From positions 124,001 to 188,000 of the forward strand of contig NZ_MUNO01000045.1 of assembly GCF_002001015.1 (NCBI RefSeq): 64,000 bases of DNA, given 5' to 3'. Below, piece by piece: positions 34,886-44,356 of this stretch (position 1 is its first letter; each line of letters begins with the position of its first letter). The stretch comes from Polaromonas sp. A23. GTDB taxonomy: Bacteria > Pseudomonadota > Gammaproteobacteria > Burkholderiales > Burkholderiaceae_C. The notes beneath the pieces were generated by a model. The model searched no databases, was not told the origin of the DNA, and saw only the letters and a list, made by a program, of their open reading frames with translations. Position numbers and translations under genes: made by a program.

Positions 34886-35346
34886 CGGGACAAAACTTTC
34901 CGGGTTGCAAACAGCAACAAGACAATGATGACGGTGAATGAAACCAGCGAGAGCATCGGGATGGTGACCAGGCCCCCCAATTCCAGGCTGACCTCGGCGC
35001 AAGACACGCCCGTGCCGCATGGCTGCAGGCCCTTTGGGATGTAGCCCGAATAAAGCAGCCAGTGGTAAAACGCGGCCAGCCAGCCGGCTCCGGCCAGCGG
35101 CATGGCGTATTTGATACCTCCCGAATCTTGCGTGTAGAGCCCAATGGCGAGGATGGGCACCAGGGGGAACATTGCGATACGCTGATACCAGCACAGCACG
35201 CACGGCGCCAGCTTCATGACCTCGCTGAAGAACAAGCTGCCCAGGGTTGCGACGAACGCAACCAAGAAAGCCAGCAGTAAAAGGGACCACTGCGGCGATG
35301 GAATGTTGGCGCGAGGAGGCGTGGTGTTTGAAAGACCAATTGGCAT
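34882..35346 (-). CDS. dsbB: DsbB/BdbC-family disulfide bond formation protein
   Basis: The 154-residue four-helix membrane quinone oxidoreductase has a first Cys pair in APCVLCWYQRIAMFP and a second in PCGTGVSC. It reoxidises the coupled DsbA-like carrier. The start at 35346 (MPIGLSN) is preferred because the frame upstream, to a GTG at 35400, looks like leader sequence. A MerR-type promoter lies at 35484-35514. Confidence 0.88.
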   Translation of the reverse strand: MPIGLSNTTPPRANIPSPQWSLLLLAFLVAFVATLGSLFFSEVMKLAPCVLCWYQRIAMFPLVPILAIGLYTQDSGGIKYAMPLAGAGWLAAFYHWLLYSGYIPKGLQPCGTGVSCAEVSLELGGLVTIPMLSLVSFTVIIVLLLFATRKVLSR

Positions 35347-35483
35347 GGAGTCGATTGCAGAGGCTTGATTGCAAGCCGTAGAGGGAAAATATGAAAGCAC
35401 CTATGGAGACGTCGCTTGCATGCGAGTCGTGCTGATCAGCTTAGTTCCCGCGAGTCGATCCAGTTTGTTAATGGTGAGCGCCT

Positions 35484-35514
35484 ATTTGAAAGCCTAAAGT
35501 CGGTAGAGAGTCAA
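35484..35514 (-). promoter_or_regulatory. MerR/CadR-type promoter of the dsbB operon (19-bp spacer)
   Basis: On the minus strand TTGACT and TCAAAT are separated by 19 bases (CTCTACCGACTTTAGGCTT). It shares the -35, the central ACCGACTTTA and the spacer length with the dsbA promoter. It sits between the nadE stop and dsbB. Confidence 0.7.
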
Positions 35515-35525
35515 GCGGCCACCCA

Positions 35526-36350
35526 TCAATTTTGCTCGGGCTGGACAGGAAGGGTGCGTTTGTGTCGGCTGGCGAGGTAGAACCGTTCGATGATCGCCAA
35601 GGTGGATTCCGGCACGGGCCGTCCTTCCAGGAATGCGTCGATCTCGTCATAACCGACGCCGAATGCCGACTCGTCCGGAAGCTGAGGGCGCAGCGTCTCC
35701 AGATCGGCCGTTGGAATTTTCCGGACTAGTTCGGCCGGTGCGCCAAGGTGGGAAGCGAGCTCGCGCACGCGTCCTTTCGTCAGTCCCGAAAGCGGCGCCA
35801 CGTCACACGCGCCGTCCCCGAACTTGGTGAAAAACCCCATGAGGGCTTCGGCCGCATGGTCGGTGCCGATGACGAGGCCACGCCGCGCACCGGCGACCGC
35901 GTACTGGGCGATCATGCGTTGTCGCGCCTTGATGTTGCCCAGGACGAAATCTTCCTGGGACGCATGCTCGAACGCTTGCCCCGCCGCCTTCAGGCTTGCC
36001 AGCATGGCATCGGATGCCGGTTGGATGTTCACGGTGAGGACCTCGTCAGGATCAATGAATTCCAGCGCCCGCCGGGCATCCTGTTCGTCCGCTTGCGAGC
36101 CATAGGGAAGGCGCATCGCGACAAACTTGGCGCCCGCTCGCTGGGGGCGGGCTTTGTAAACCGCGAGTTGGCACAGACGACCCGCCACGGTCGAATCGAC
36201 CCCGCCGCTGATGCCGAGGACGAGACAATCCATTCTGGATTGGACGAGGTAAGTGCAAAGAAAATCCACGCGGCGCGCGGCTTCAGCTTGGGCGTCGAAA
36301 GCGGGGCTGACGCCAAGTTCGCGTGCAATTGCGATCCGGTCGAGTTGCAT
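35526..36350 (-). CDS. nadE: NH3-dependent NAD+ synthetase
   Basis: The 274-residue enzyme makes NAD from deamido-NAD, ATP and ammonia. The ATP pyrophosphatase P-loop is GISGGVDST, and the length matches the ammonia-dependent NadE of E. coli. There is no nitrilase-type glutaminase domain. The start at 36350 follows AGGAG by eight bases. An accessory NAD synthetase in a metal/redox island is unusual; it could sustain NAD(P)H supply for thiol reduction, which is inference. Confidence 0.92.
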   Translation of the reverse strand: MQLDRIAIARELGVSPAFDAQAEAARRVDFLCTYLVQSRMDCLVLGISGGVDSTVAGRLCQLAVYKARPQRAGAKFVAMRLPYGSQADEQDARRALEFIDPDEVLTVNIQPASDAMLASLKAAGQAFEHASQEDFVLGNIKARQRMIAQYAVAGARRGLVIGTDHAAEALMGFFTKFGDGACDVAPLSGLTKGRVRELASHLGAPAELVRKIPTADLETLRPQLPDESAFGVGYDEIDAFLEGRPVPESTLAIIERFYLASRHKRTLPVQPEQN

Positions 36351-36491
36351 GGGGGCACTCCTGAGCGAAATTGATGAAGTATGGCGCGGGGCTGCATCGC
36401 CTCCTACCAAGCTGCGAGGAATGGCGTGGTGTCTGCTACCCACCGATGACGGGCGACAATTTCTGAGACCTTGACGACTGTGCGGCGGCAC

Positions 36492-36522
36492 TTGACATTG
36501 AAGTCGCTGCAGGGTTTCCAAT
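36492..36522 (+). promoter_or_regulatory. MerR/CadR-type promoter of the DUF3703 gene (19-bp spacer)
   Basis: TTGACA and TCCAAT are separated by 19 bases (TTGAAGTCGCTGCAGGGTT). The spacer length, the TCCAAT -10 and the GAAGTCGCT centre match the other members. It drives plus-strand transcription, divergent from nadE. Confidence 0.7.
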
Positions 36523-36544
36523 GCAGTGCTTTCACACCACGAGA

Positions 36545-36937
36545 ATGAGCATGCGTCGATCGCCGATCCTCCAGGAGGACCGAGAAATTTACGCGCACCT
36601 GATCCAACAGTTCAGGGGTAGCACAGACCAGAACTCAGAACAGCGCTGGCAATGGTTGACGGCCGCCCACATTGCCGGACAGGAACGCATGGGCCTTCAC
36701 CTGCACATTCACCTGATGATGCTTCGCTTCGCTGCGGCTGAACGGGACTGGCCGGAGGCTGCTGGCCAAGCGCTGCGCCTCCTGTTGGTACCCATGGGGA
36801 ATGGGACGGGCAGGCTCCCGCTAGGCAATATCGGGAGGGCAACCGTCAGTGCATTCAAGCCCATGTCAGTGTCGCCGGAGCTACGCCGGCTGATCGATGA
36901 CGCTCGCGACGCGGTCAGAGTAGCTCGTCTACGATGA
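36545..36937 (+). CDS. DUF3703-family protein
   Basis: The 130-residue, mostly helical soluble protein contains RFAAAERDWPEAAGQALRLLL and GRLPLGNIGRATVSAF, which identify the DUF3703 family often seen next to metal-efflux genes. Its function is unknown. It has its own MerR-type promoter 23 bp upstream, which supports metal-responsive expression. ATG 36551, two codons later, is an alternative start. Confidence 0.8.
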   Translation: MSMRRSPILQEDREIYAHLIQQFRGSTDQNSEQRWQWLTAAHIAGQERMGLHLHIHLMMLRFAAAERDWPEAAGQALRLLLVPMGNGTGRLPLGNIGRATVSAFKPMSVSPELRRLIDDARDAVRVARLR

Positions 36938-37002
36938 TGAACTTTCTGGTGCGCAGCTCATCCACAACTTTGGCATCTTCCCAAACGTCCTAAAATAGCG
37001 TT

Positions 37003-37392
37003 ATGTTCGTTCGCCGTCGACATCGCCTGCTCACAGTGATCTTCGCACTGTTCAGCCTGCTGTTCATGCAGCTGGCGGTGGCCGGCTATGCGTGCCCGGT
37101 CGAGAGCAACGTAGCCGAGACGGTGTCTATGGCTGAAGCCGGGATGCCTTGCGCCGGTGAAATGGTCAAAGACACGGAGCAGCCCAGCTTGTGCCATGCG
37201 CACTGCCAGCCTGCCCAACAGACGGTCGAAAAGGTTCAGGCGCCCACTCCGATGGGCGCTTTGGCGACTGGTTCCGCCTACACGATCAAACCCACTCGAA
37301 TTTCCCCGCCGGCACGTCCGGCCCAAGCACCATCGCTGTTGCGAACTACGGCTCCGCCGATCGCCGTTCGCAACTGCTGCTTCCGAATCTGA
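37003..37392 (+). CDS. Small exported Cys/His/Met-containing protein upstream of cusC
   Basis: The 129-residue protein has a strong N-terminal signal peptide (LLTVIFALFSLLFMQLAVAGYA). The mature part contains CPVE, MPCAGEM and LCHAHCQ motifs that could bind soft metal ions. Similar small exported proteins precede RND copper or czc operons, but I do not recognise a named family. It is 68 bp upstream of cusC and likely cotranscribed. No strong ribosome site is visible. Confidence 0.65.
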   Translation: MFVRRRHRLLTVIFALFSLLFMQLAVAGYACPVESNVAETVSMAEAGMPCAGEMVKDTEQPSLCHAHCQPAQQTVEKVQAPTPMGALATGSAYTIKPTRISPPARPAQAPSLLRTTAPPIAVRNCCFRI

Positions 37393-37460
37393 CACCCCAG
37401 ACCGTCTGACGCTGCCTGCGCTTCGCGCCGGCAGTCTGTTCTTCGTCGTCTGGAGTTGTC

Positions 37461-38738
37461 ATGTTTCATTCCCCATTGAGACGCTCGCGCGCCGCGGCCG
37501 TGTGGGTCGCATTCCTCACCTTGCCTGCATGGGCGACCGAGCCCCTGACGTTGCCGGAGGCCCAGGCGCTCGCCGTCGCACGCTCCCAGCTGTTGGCGGC
37601 CAACAGTGCGTCCATAACGGCCTCGCGCGAGATGGCCACCGCGGCAGGCCAGCTGCCCGACCCCGTACTTAAGTTCGGCATCGAAAACCTGCCCATCAAC
37701 GGGCCGGACCGCCTCAGCCTTTCGCGCGACTTCATGACCATGCGACGCATCGGCCTGTCGCAGGAATTGCCACGTGCAGACAAGCGCCAGCTTCGGACCG
37801 AGCGCTTTGAGCGGGAAGCCGCGCGCACCCAGGCCGAGCGCCAGCTGAACCTGGTCAACATCCGGCGCGAGACTGCAAAAGCGTGGCTGGAGCACTACTA
37901 CACACAGCAGATGCGGGCGCTGGTATTGCAGCAGATTGAAGAGGCAAAGCTGCAGACACAGACGGCCGAGACGGGCTTTGGCTCCGGCCGCAACAGCCAG
38001 GCAGATGTCTTTGCGGCCCGCGCGGCATTGGCGATGCTGCAGGACCGCTTGAGCCAGCTGGTGCGGCAGGAAAAGAATGCCGCGCTGATGCTGGCGCGTT
38101 GGGTCGGCACGGCCGCCGAGCGCCCCGTCGCAGGCGCGCCCTCCTGGCAGCAAAGCCATCTCGACGAAGGACGGCTGGAAGAACACTTCCAGTACCACCC
38201 CGATCTCGTCATGCTCAGGGCTCAAATCGAGACCGCGCAGACTGAAGCACGGCTTGCAGATGCCAACAGGAAGCCGGACTGGAGTGTCGAGGGCAGCTAC
38301 AGCCAGCGTGGCTCGGCCTACTCCAACATGGTTTCGTTCGGTATTTCCATTCCCCTGCAATGGGACCGCGCCAATCGCCAGGACCGCGAATTGGCAGCCA
38401 GGCTCGCCATGGTGGATGAGGCGCGCGCCAAGTACGAAGAGATGCTGCGCAACCACGACGCAGAAGTGCGCGGCCTGCTCAACGACTGGCGCAATGGCAA
38501 GGAGCGGGTGGCACGCTACCGGGACGAACTCATTCCGCTGGCGAAACAGCGGACCGAGGCAGCCTTGACAAGCTACCGGACTGGCAAAAGCGACCTGGCA
38601 AGCACGCTCACGGCCCGCCGGGACGAGGTGGAGACCCAGATACAGGCATTGACCGTTGAGATGGAAACGGCCCGTGCCTGGGCCCAGGTCAACTTTTTGA
38701 TCCCTGAACACAGCACCGCTGCGAAGGACAAACCATGA
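37461..38738 (+). CDS. cusC: CusC/CzcC-like outer-membrane factor (TolC family)
   Basis: The 425-residue outer-membrane channel component of a tripartite metal efflux pump has a signal peptide ending at PAWA. Two coiled-coil OEP repeats follow, with the family segments VNIRRETAKAWLEHYY and ALTSYRTGKSDLASTL. GGAG lies six bases before the start. Its stop overlaps the cusB start (ATGA). Confidence 0.9.
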   Translation: MFHSPLRRSRAAAVWVAFLTLPAWATEPLTLPEAQALAVARSQLLAANSASITASREMATAAGQLPDPVLKFGIENLPINGPDRLSLSRDFMTMRRIGLSQELPRADKRQLRTERFEREAARTQAERQLNLVNIRRETAKAWLEHYYTQQMRALVLQQIEEAKLQTQTAETGFGSGRNSQADVFAARAALAMLQDRLSQLVRQEKNAALMLARWVGTAAERPVAGAPSWQQSHLDEGRLEEHFQYHPDLVMLRAQIETAQTEARLADANRKPDWSVEGSYSQRGSAYSNMVSFGISIPLQWDRANRQDRELAARLAMVDEARAKYEEMLRNHDAEVRGLLNDWRNGKERVARYRDELIPLAKQRTEAALTSYRTGKSDLASTLTARRDEVETQIQALTVEMETARAWAQVNFLIPEHSTAAKDKP

Positions 38739-40393
38739 ACCGGAAACACATCGCCATTGCAATGGCTGTCGCCGTGGCCCTGGCTGCATTCGGCTACGCG
38801 GCTTTCGAGATGGGCATGCGGCGCGGCGGCGGCATGACCGCTGCGCCCGGAGCAGCCGCACCGGGTGCAGCAGCGCCAGCAGAAGCAGGTGCAGTACCCG
38901 CTGCGCCCGGCCCTTTGCCGCAAAGCATCGCCGAAGGCGAAGAAGCCACCCGCCGCCACATCGCAGCCGGCCTGAAAGCCGGCGAGATGGACCCTGTCAC
39001 CGGCCGCAAGGTGCTGTATTACCACGACCCCATGGTTCCGGCCAGCAAGTTCGACAAGCCCGCCAAGTCGCCCTTCATGAACATGATGCTGGTGCCCGTG
39101 TACGCCGACGGCGACAGCGACCAGAGCAAGGTCACCGTCAGTCCCCGCACCCAGCAGAACCTGGGTGTGCGCACGGCAGTCGTCACCGAGGGCAAGCTGA
39201 CGCCGCAGGTGGCCGCCGTCGGCAGCATCGCTTTCAACGAGCGCGACCAGGTGATGGTGCAGGCCCGCGCCACCGGCTTTGTCGAGCGCCTGCACGTGCG
39301 CGCCACGCTGGACCGGGTGAGCAAGGGCCAGCCGCTCGCCGAGCTGTATGTGCCCGACTGGGTGGCGGCGCAGGAAGAATTCCTCTCGCTCAAGCGCATG
39401 GATGGCACCAATCTTGAAGGGCTGGTCGATGGCGCACGCCAGCGGATGCGCCAGGCCGGCATGAGCGAGGAACAAATCCGTCTGGTGGAGCGGACACTGA
39501 AAACCCAGGCCCGCACCACGATCCACGCGCCGATTGGCGGGGTGGTGGTGGAACTGTCGGTGCGGGAGGGCATGACCGTGATGGCGGGGGCGCCGCTGTT
39601 CCGTATCAACGGCATGTCCACAGTCTGGGCCAACGCCGAGGTGCCGGAAAGCCAGGCCGCGCTGGTGCGGCCGGGCGCCATGGTGCAGGCGCAAAGCCCG
39701 GCCGTGCCCGGCGTGGCCTTCCAGGGCCGGGTCCAGGCCATCCTGCCGGACGTGAATGCGACCACACGCACGCTCAAGGCCCGCCTCGAGCTGGCCAACC
39801 CCGGCGCGCGGCTGGTGCCCGGCATGTTCGTGTCCATGCAGTTCATGGACACACGCGGCGAAACGGCGCTGCTGATCCCGACCGAAGCCGTGATCCAGAC
39901 CGGCAAGCGCGCGGTGGTGATGATCGCCGAAGAGAACGGCAAATTCAGGCCGGTGGAAGTGCAGGCCGGCATCGAGTCGGGCGGCCAGACCGAGATTAAG
40001 AGCGGCCTGCAGGCCGGCCAGCGCGTCGTGGTGTCGTCGCAGTTCCTGATCGACTCCGAAGCCAGCCTGAAAGGCGTGGAAGCCCGCCTGAACGACGCTC
40101 CCAAACCGACCGCAGCCAACACCGCGGCGCGGCATGAAGGCGAGGCGAAGATCGAGGCCATCGGGCGCGACAGCCTGACCTTGTCGCACGGGCCGATCGC
40201 GTCGCTGAAGATGGGCGCGATGACGATGGAGTTCAAGTCGCCGCCGCCCAGCGCGCTGCCGCGCAACCTGGAAGTCGGCGACCGCGTCAGCTTCGAGTTC
40301 TACATGGGTGCAGACGGGCCGCAATTGACCCGTGTCGCACCGGCACCCAGCTTGCCGCCATCCCTGCAACAACCCCAGGGCACCGGCAAATGA
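38735..40393 (+). CDS. cusB: CusB-like membrane-fusion protein with C-terminal CusF-like domain
   Basis: This 552-residue periplasmic adaptor has a signal anchor and then an Ala/Pro-rich linker. A heavy-metal-binding YHS-type segment follows (LYYHDPMVP...[14 protein letters not shown]). The middle is the usual barrel, lipoyl and hairpin domains. The last 80 residues ([18 protein letters not shown]) match the metal-binding strand of CusF, so a metallochaperone domain is fused to the adaptor. It feeds Cu(I)/Ag(I) to CusA. Confidence 0.92.
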   Translation: MNRKHIAIAMAVAVALAAFGYAAFEMGMRRGGGMTAAPGAAAPGAAAPAEAGAVPAAPGPLPQSIAEGEEATRRHIAAGLKAGEMDPVTGRKVLYYHDPMVPASKFDKPAKSPFMNMMLVPVYADGDSDQSKVTVSPRTQQNLGVRTAVVTEGKLTPQVAAVGSIAFNERDQVMVQARATGFVERLHVRATLDRVSKGQPLAELYVPDWVAAQEEFLSLKRMDGTNLEGLVDGARQRMRQAGMSEEQIRLVERTLKTQARTTIHAPIGGVVVELSVREGMTVMAGAPLFRINGMSTVWANAEVPESQAALVRPGAMVQAQSPAVPGVAFQGRVQAILPDVNATTRTLKARLELANPGARLVPGMFVSMQFMDTRGETALLIPTEAVIQTGKRAVVMIAEENGKFRPVEVQAGIESGGQTEIKSGLQAGQRVVVSSQFLIDSEASLKGVEARLNDAPKPTAANTAARHEGEAKIEAIGRDSLTLSHGPIASLKMGAMTMEFKSPPPSALPRNLEVGDRVSFEFYMGADGPQLTRVAPAPSLPPSLQQPQGTGK

Positions 40394-43300
40394 TCGCCGC
40401 CCTGATCCGCTGGTCCATCGTCAACCGCTTCCTTGTGGTGCTGGCGACGCTGGGCCTGAGCGCCTGGGGCGTCTATGCCCTGCTGCGCACGCCGCTGGAC
40501 GCCCTGCCCGATCTGTCGGACGTGCAGGTCATCATCCGCACCACCTATCCGGGCCAGGCGCCGCGCATCGTCGAAAACCAGATCACCTACCCGCTCACCA
40601 CCACCATGTTGTCGGTGCCAGGCGCCAAGACGGTGCGCGGCTATTCGTTCTTCGGCGACTCGTTCGTGTATGTGCTGTTCGAGGACGGCACCGATATGTA
40701 CTGGGCACGCTCGCGTGTGCTCGAGTACCTGAACCAGGTGCAATCACGCCTGCCGCCCTCGGCCAAGGCATCGCTGGGGCCGGACGCTACCGGTGTCGGC
40801 TGGATCTACCAGTACGCACTGGTGGACCGCGGCGGCACGCAGGACGCAGGCCAGCTGCGCGCGCTGCAGGACTGGTTCCTGAAGTACGAACTCAAGACCG
40901 TGCCGAATGTGGCGGAAGTAGCTTCCGTCGGCGGCATGGTGCGGCAGTACCAGATCGTGCTGGACCCGGACAAGATGGCGGCCTACGCCATTCCGCACAC
41001 GCGGGTGACCGAAGCCGTGCAGAAGGCCAACCAGGAAACCGGCGGCTCGGTGCTGGAGCTGGGCGAGGCCGAGTACGTGGTGCGTGCCACGGGCTACCTC
41101 ACCTCGCTCGAAGACTTCCGCAAGATTCCCCTCATGACGACGCCGGCCGGTGTGTCGGTGCGCCTTGGCGATGTGGCGCGCATCCAGATCGGTCCCGAGA
41201 TGCGGCGCGGGATCGGCGAACTGGACGGCGAAGGCGAAGCCACGGGCGGCGTGATCGTGATGCGCTCGGGCAAGAACGCGCTGGAAACGATCGAGGCGGT
41301 GAAGGCCAAGCTCAAGTCCCTACAGGCCAGCCTGCCCAAGGGCGTGGAGATCGTTCCGGTGTACGACAGGTCCAGCCTGATCGAGCGCGCGATCGACAAC
41401 CTGAGCTTCAAGCTGCTGGAAGAGTTTCTGGTGGTGGCGGTGGTCTGCTTCATCTTTTTGTTCCACCTGCGTTCGGCCCTGGTCGCCATCATCTCGCTGC
41501 CGCTGGGCATTCTGGCGGCCTTCATCGTCATGTACTACCAGGGCGTGAATGCCAACATCATGTCGCTTGGCGGCATCGCCATTGCCGTCGGCGCGATGGT
41601 GGATGCGGCGGTGGTGATGATCGAGAACGCGCACAAGCACCTGGAGCACTGGGCGCATGAAAACCCGGACTACAAGCTGCAGGGCGAGGCACGCTGGCGG
41701 GTGATTGGTGATGCGGCGGCGGAAGTCGGACCGGCGCTGTTCTTCTCGTTGCTGATCATCACGCTGTCCTTCATCCCGGTATTCACCCTGGAAGCTCAGG
41801 AAGGAAGACTGTTTTCACCGCTGGCTTTCACCAAGACCTATGCAATGGCAGCGGCCGCGGGCCTGTCGGTGACCTTGATCCCGGTGCTGATGGGCTATCT
41901 GATTCGCGGGCGCATCCCCCAAGAGAAGTCCAACCCGTTGAATCGTTTCCTGATTGCGGTGTACCAGCCTTTGCTCAACGGCGTGCTGCGGGCACCGAAA
42001 CTGACCCTGGTCGTTGCGGTGGCGATCCTGCTCACTGCTGCCTGGCCGCTGGCGCGTATCGGCGGCGAGTTCATGCCGCGGCTGGACGAAGGCGATCTGC
42101 TGTACATGCCATCCGCCCTGCCCGGCCTGTCGTCCGGCAAGGCGGCCGAGCTGCTGCAACAAACAGACAGGCTGATCAAGACCGTGCCGGAAGTCCTGAG
42201 CGTGTATGGCAAAGCAGGGCGGGCCGAGACGGCAACCGACCCGGCGCCGATGGAAATGTTCGAGACCACCATCCAGTTCAAGCCGAAGGACCAGTGGCGG
42301 CCGGGCATGACGCAAGACAAGCTGGTCGAGGAACTGGACAAGATCGTCCGCATTCCAGGTCTGTCCAATATCTGGGTTCCTCCCATTCGCAACCGCATCG
42401 ACATGCTCGCCACCGGCATCAAGAGCCCGGTGGGCGTCAAGGTGGCGGGTACGGACCTGATCGAGATAGACAAGGCCACCGCCGAGATCGAACGGGTACT
42501 GAAGGACGTTCCCGGCGTCACCAGCGCGCTGGCCGAGCGCCTGACCGGTGGCCGCTATGTGGACGTCAACATCCGCCGTGATGCGGCGGCCCGCTTCGGC
42601 ATGAACATCGCCGATGTCCAGTCCATCATCAGCTCGGGCGTCGGCGGCGAGAACATCGGCGAGACCGTCGAGGGCCTGCAGCGCTTCCCGATCAACGTGC
42701 GCTACCCGCGCGAAATCCGGGACTCGCTGGAAAAGCTGCGCAGCCTGCCGATCGTGAGCCCTCAGGGCGCGCGCCTAGTGCTCTCCGATGTGGCTGAAGT
42801 GCGCATCACCGATGGGCCGCCGATGCTCCGAAGTGAAAATGCTCGCCTATCCGGCTGGGTCTACGTGGATATCCGCGGCCGCGACCTGCGCTCCGCCGTG
42901 CAAGACATGCAAAAGGCGGTTGCAGAGAAGGTCGAACTCTCGCCGGGCTACTCAATCTCCTGGTCCGGGCAGTTCGAGTTCCTGGAGCGCGCGACGGCCA
43001 AGCTGAAGGTGGTGGTGCCGTTCACGCTGCTGATCATCTTCGTGTTGCTGTACCTGACCTTCAAACGCTTCGAGGAGGCGTTCCTGATCATGACGACGCT
43101 GCCGTTTGCGCTCGTGGGTGGCATTTGGCTGCTCTACCTCCTGGACTACAACCTGTCGGTAGCCGGCGCCGTGGGCTTCATCGCGCTGGCAGGCGTCTCG
43201 GCGGAGTTCGGCGTGATCATGCTGCTGTACCTGAAGCACGCCTGGGAAGCGCGGCTCAAGCGCGAGACCACCGGCGAGCAGGATCTGCTGGACGCCATCC

Positions 43301-43584
43301 GCGAGGGTGCGGTCCTGCGCGTGCGCCCCAAGGCGATGACCGTCGCGGTCATCCTGGCCGGCCTGTTCCCGATCATGTGGGGAACGGGAACCGGCTCGGA
43401 GGTCATGCAGCGGATCGCCGCCCCGATGGTCGGGGGAATGATCACCGCGCCGCTGCTGTCCATGTTCGTCATCCCCGCGGCCTACCTGTTGCTCCGGCGC
43501 CGGCGGGAGGGTGCGGCGACGGGAACCAAGTCGCCGAGTGGAAAATCAGTTTTCTTTAACCTGTTCACAAGGAAAATTTCATGA
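40390..43584 (+). CDS. cusA: CusA/SilA-like heavy-metal RND efflux pump
   Basis: The 1064-residue inner-membrane RND transporter of the HME subfamily has 12 helices and two large periplasmic loops. Signatures include [16 protein letters not shown] near the N-terminus, [16 protein letters not shown] in the TM4 region and [16 protein letters not shown]. It exports Cu(I)/Ag(I) by proton antiport, with CusB and CusC. It is coupled by ATGA overlaps to cusB and cusF. Confidence 0.95.
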   Translation: MIAALIRWSIVNRFLVVLATLGLSAWGVYALLRTPLDALPDLSDVQVIIRTTYPGQAPRIVENQITYPLTTTMLSVPGAKTVRGYSFFGDSFVYVLFEDGTDMYWARSRVLEYLNQVQSRLPPSAKASLGPDATGVGWIYQYALVDRGGTQDAGQLRALQDWFLKYELKTVPNVAEVASVGGMVRQYQIVLDPDKMAAYAIPHTRVTEAVQKANQETGGSVLELGEAEYVVRATGYLTSLEDFRKIPLMTTPAGVSVRLGDVARIQIGPEMRRGIGELDGEGEATGGVIVMRSGKNALETIEAVKAKLKSLQASLPKGVEIVPVYDRSSLIERAIDNLSFKLLEEFLVVAVVCFIFLFHLRSALVAIISLPLGILAAFIVMYYQGVNANIMSLGGIAIAVGAMVDAAVVMIENAHKHLEHWAHENPDYKLQGEARWRVIGDAAAEVGPALFFSLLIITLSFIPVFTLEAQEGRLFSPLAFTKTYAMAAAAGLSVTLIPVLMGYLIRGRIPQEKSNPLNRFLIAVYQPLLNGVLRAPKLTLVVAVAILLTAAWPLARIGGEFMPRLDEGDLLYMPSALPGLSSGKAAELLQQTDRLIKTVPEVLSVYGKAGRAETATDPAPMEMFETTIQFKPKDQWRPGMTQDKLVEELDKIVRIPGLSNIWVPPIRNRIDMLATGIKSPVGVKVAGTDLIEIDKATAEIERVLKDVPGVTSALAERLTGGRYVDVNIRRDAAARFGMNIADVQSIISSGVGGENIGETVEGLQRFPINVRYPREIRDSLEKLRSLPIVSPQGARLVLSDVAEVRITDGPPMLRSENARLSGWVYVDIRGRDLRSAVQDMQKAVAEKVELSPGYSISWSGQFEFLERATAKLKVVVPFTLLIIFVLLYLTFKRFEEAFLIMTTLPFALVGGIWLLYLLDYNLSVAGAVGFIALAGVSAEFGVIMLLYLKHAWEARLKRETTGEQDLLDAIREGAVLRVRPKAMTVAVILAGLFPIMWGTGTGSEVMQRIAAPMVGGMITAPLLSMFVIPAAYLLLRRRREGAATGTKSPSGKSVFFNLFTRKIS

Positions 43585-43928
43585 ACAAGTCAGCGTTTGT
43601 TTTGGCCATGTCTTTGGGGGTTGCGGCGTCGGGCGGTGCCCTGGCGCAGCAAAAAATGGATGACATGAAGGGGATGGACATGGCCAAGAGGCCGGCCGCC
43701 GGCGCAAGTGCCACTCATCAGACGAAGGCAACGGTCAAAAAGGTCGATGCGAAGGCCGGTACCGCGACGCTGGCGCATGAGCCTGTAGCCACCCTGAACT
43801 GGCCGTCGATGACCATGGCGTTCAAGGTCAAGGAGAAAAAGCTGATGGACAAGCTCAGTGAGGGCAAGACCGTCGAGGTCGAGTTCGTCAAGGACGGCAA
43901 TGACTATGTCGTCACAAAAGTGAAGTGA
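43581..43928 (+). CDS. cusF: CusF-like periplasmic copper/silver chaperone
   Basis: The 115-residue exported protein has a signal peptide ending at GALAQ, a Met-rich stretch (MDDMKGMDM) and the CusF fold. The metal ligands are seen as [14 protein letters not shown], with the His, two Met and capping Trp of the family in order. It passes metal to CusB. It is a second CusF module beside the one fused to CusB. Confidence 0.9.
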   Translation: MNKSAFVLAMSLGVAASGGALAQQKMDDMKGMDMAKRPAAGASATHQTKATVKKVDAKAGTATLAHEPVATLNWPSMTMAFKVKEKKLMDKLSEGKTVEVEFVKDGNDYVVTKVK

Positions 43929-43976
43929 CTTTGAGGAAAAGGTGCAGTCCCGCACACTATCATCGAGCATGCGCGA

Positions 43977-44000
43977 ATCGAAACCAGAGTTGGTTTCGAT
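43977..44000. terminator. Perfect 10-bp inverted repeat after cusF
   Basis: atcgaaacca and tggtttcgat flank a 4-base loop. It lies about 50 bp beyond cusF, between convergent cargo and trb genes, where a shared terminator is expected. There is no T-run, so intrinsic termination is uncertain. A 43-codon ORF (43969-44100, plus strand) spans it but has no ribosome site and no recognisable domain. Confidence 0.35.
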
Positions 44001-44104
44001 CGCCTTCAACAAAGAAGCCGGTCAACAGGCTCTGGTTCGCCCAACGCGATCTGAAATGAAGGTCCACAAGGGGAACCGCATCAGTTTTATGGAAGCATGA
44101 CCGA

Positions 44105-44356
44105 TCATTCGCTCTGATTCTTGCGATTCGCAAGTCTCGGGCTCAAGGCTCTGAAGCCACGATCTCGCTTCATGAAGGCGTCCAGCATATGAGGGATCAG
44201 CACTACCGCATCAACCATATCGCCATGGATTTGGCTGTGCACAGCGGCATAACGGTCGAGTAGGGACTTCGCCTCGGTCGTCAATGCGATCGTGACCTTC
44301 ACCACATCCGTGCGGGGGAGCTTGCCCAACCCAAGTTTTCCCTTTGCATTACTCAT
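44105..44356 (-). CDS. DUF2274-family protein
   Basis: The 83-residue protein begins with the DUF2274 pattern (KLGLGKLPRTDVVKVTIALT) and a helix (AKSLLDRYAAVHSQ). It is the usual last gene of this trb operon type, directly after trbI and coupled to it by ATGA. Its function is unknown; the position suggests an accessory DNA-binding or regulatory role in conjugation. Confidence 0.85.
   Translation of the reverse strand: MSNAKGKLGLGKLPRTDVVKVTIALTTEAKSLLDRYAAVHSQIHGDMVDAVVLIPHMLDAFMKRDRGFRALSPRLANRKNQSE

Noticed and set aside
38573-40372. 599-codon minus-strand frame across cusB
   Set aside because: It is antisense to CusB, His/Gly-rich and without a ribosome site or domain.
43969-44100. 43-codon plus-strand ORF after cusF
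   Set aside because: It has no ribosome site or recognisable domain, and it spans a likely terminator hairpin.
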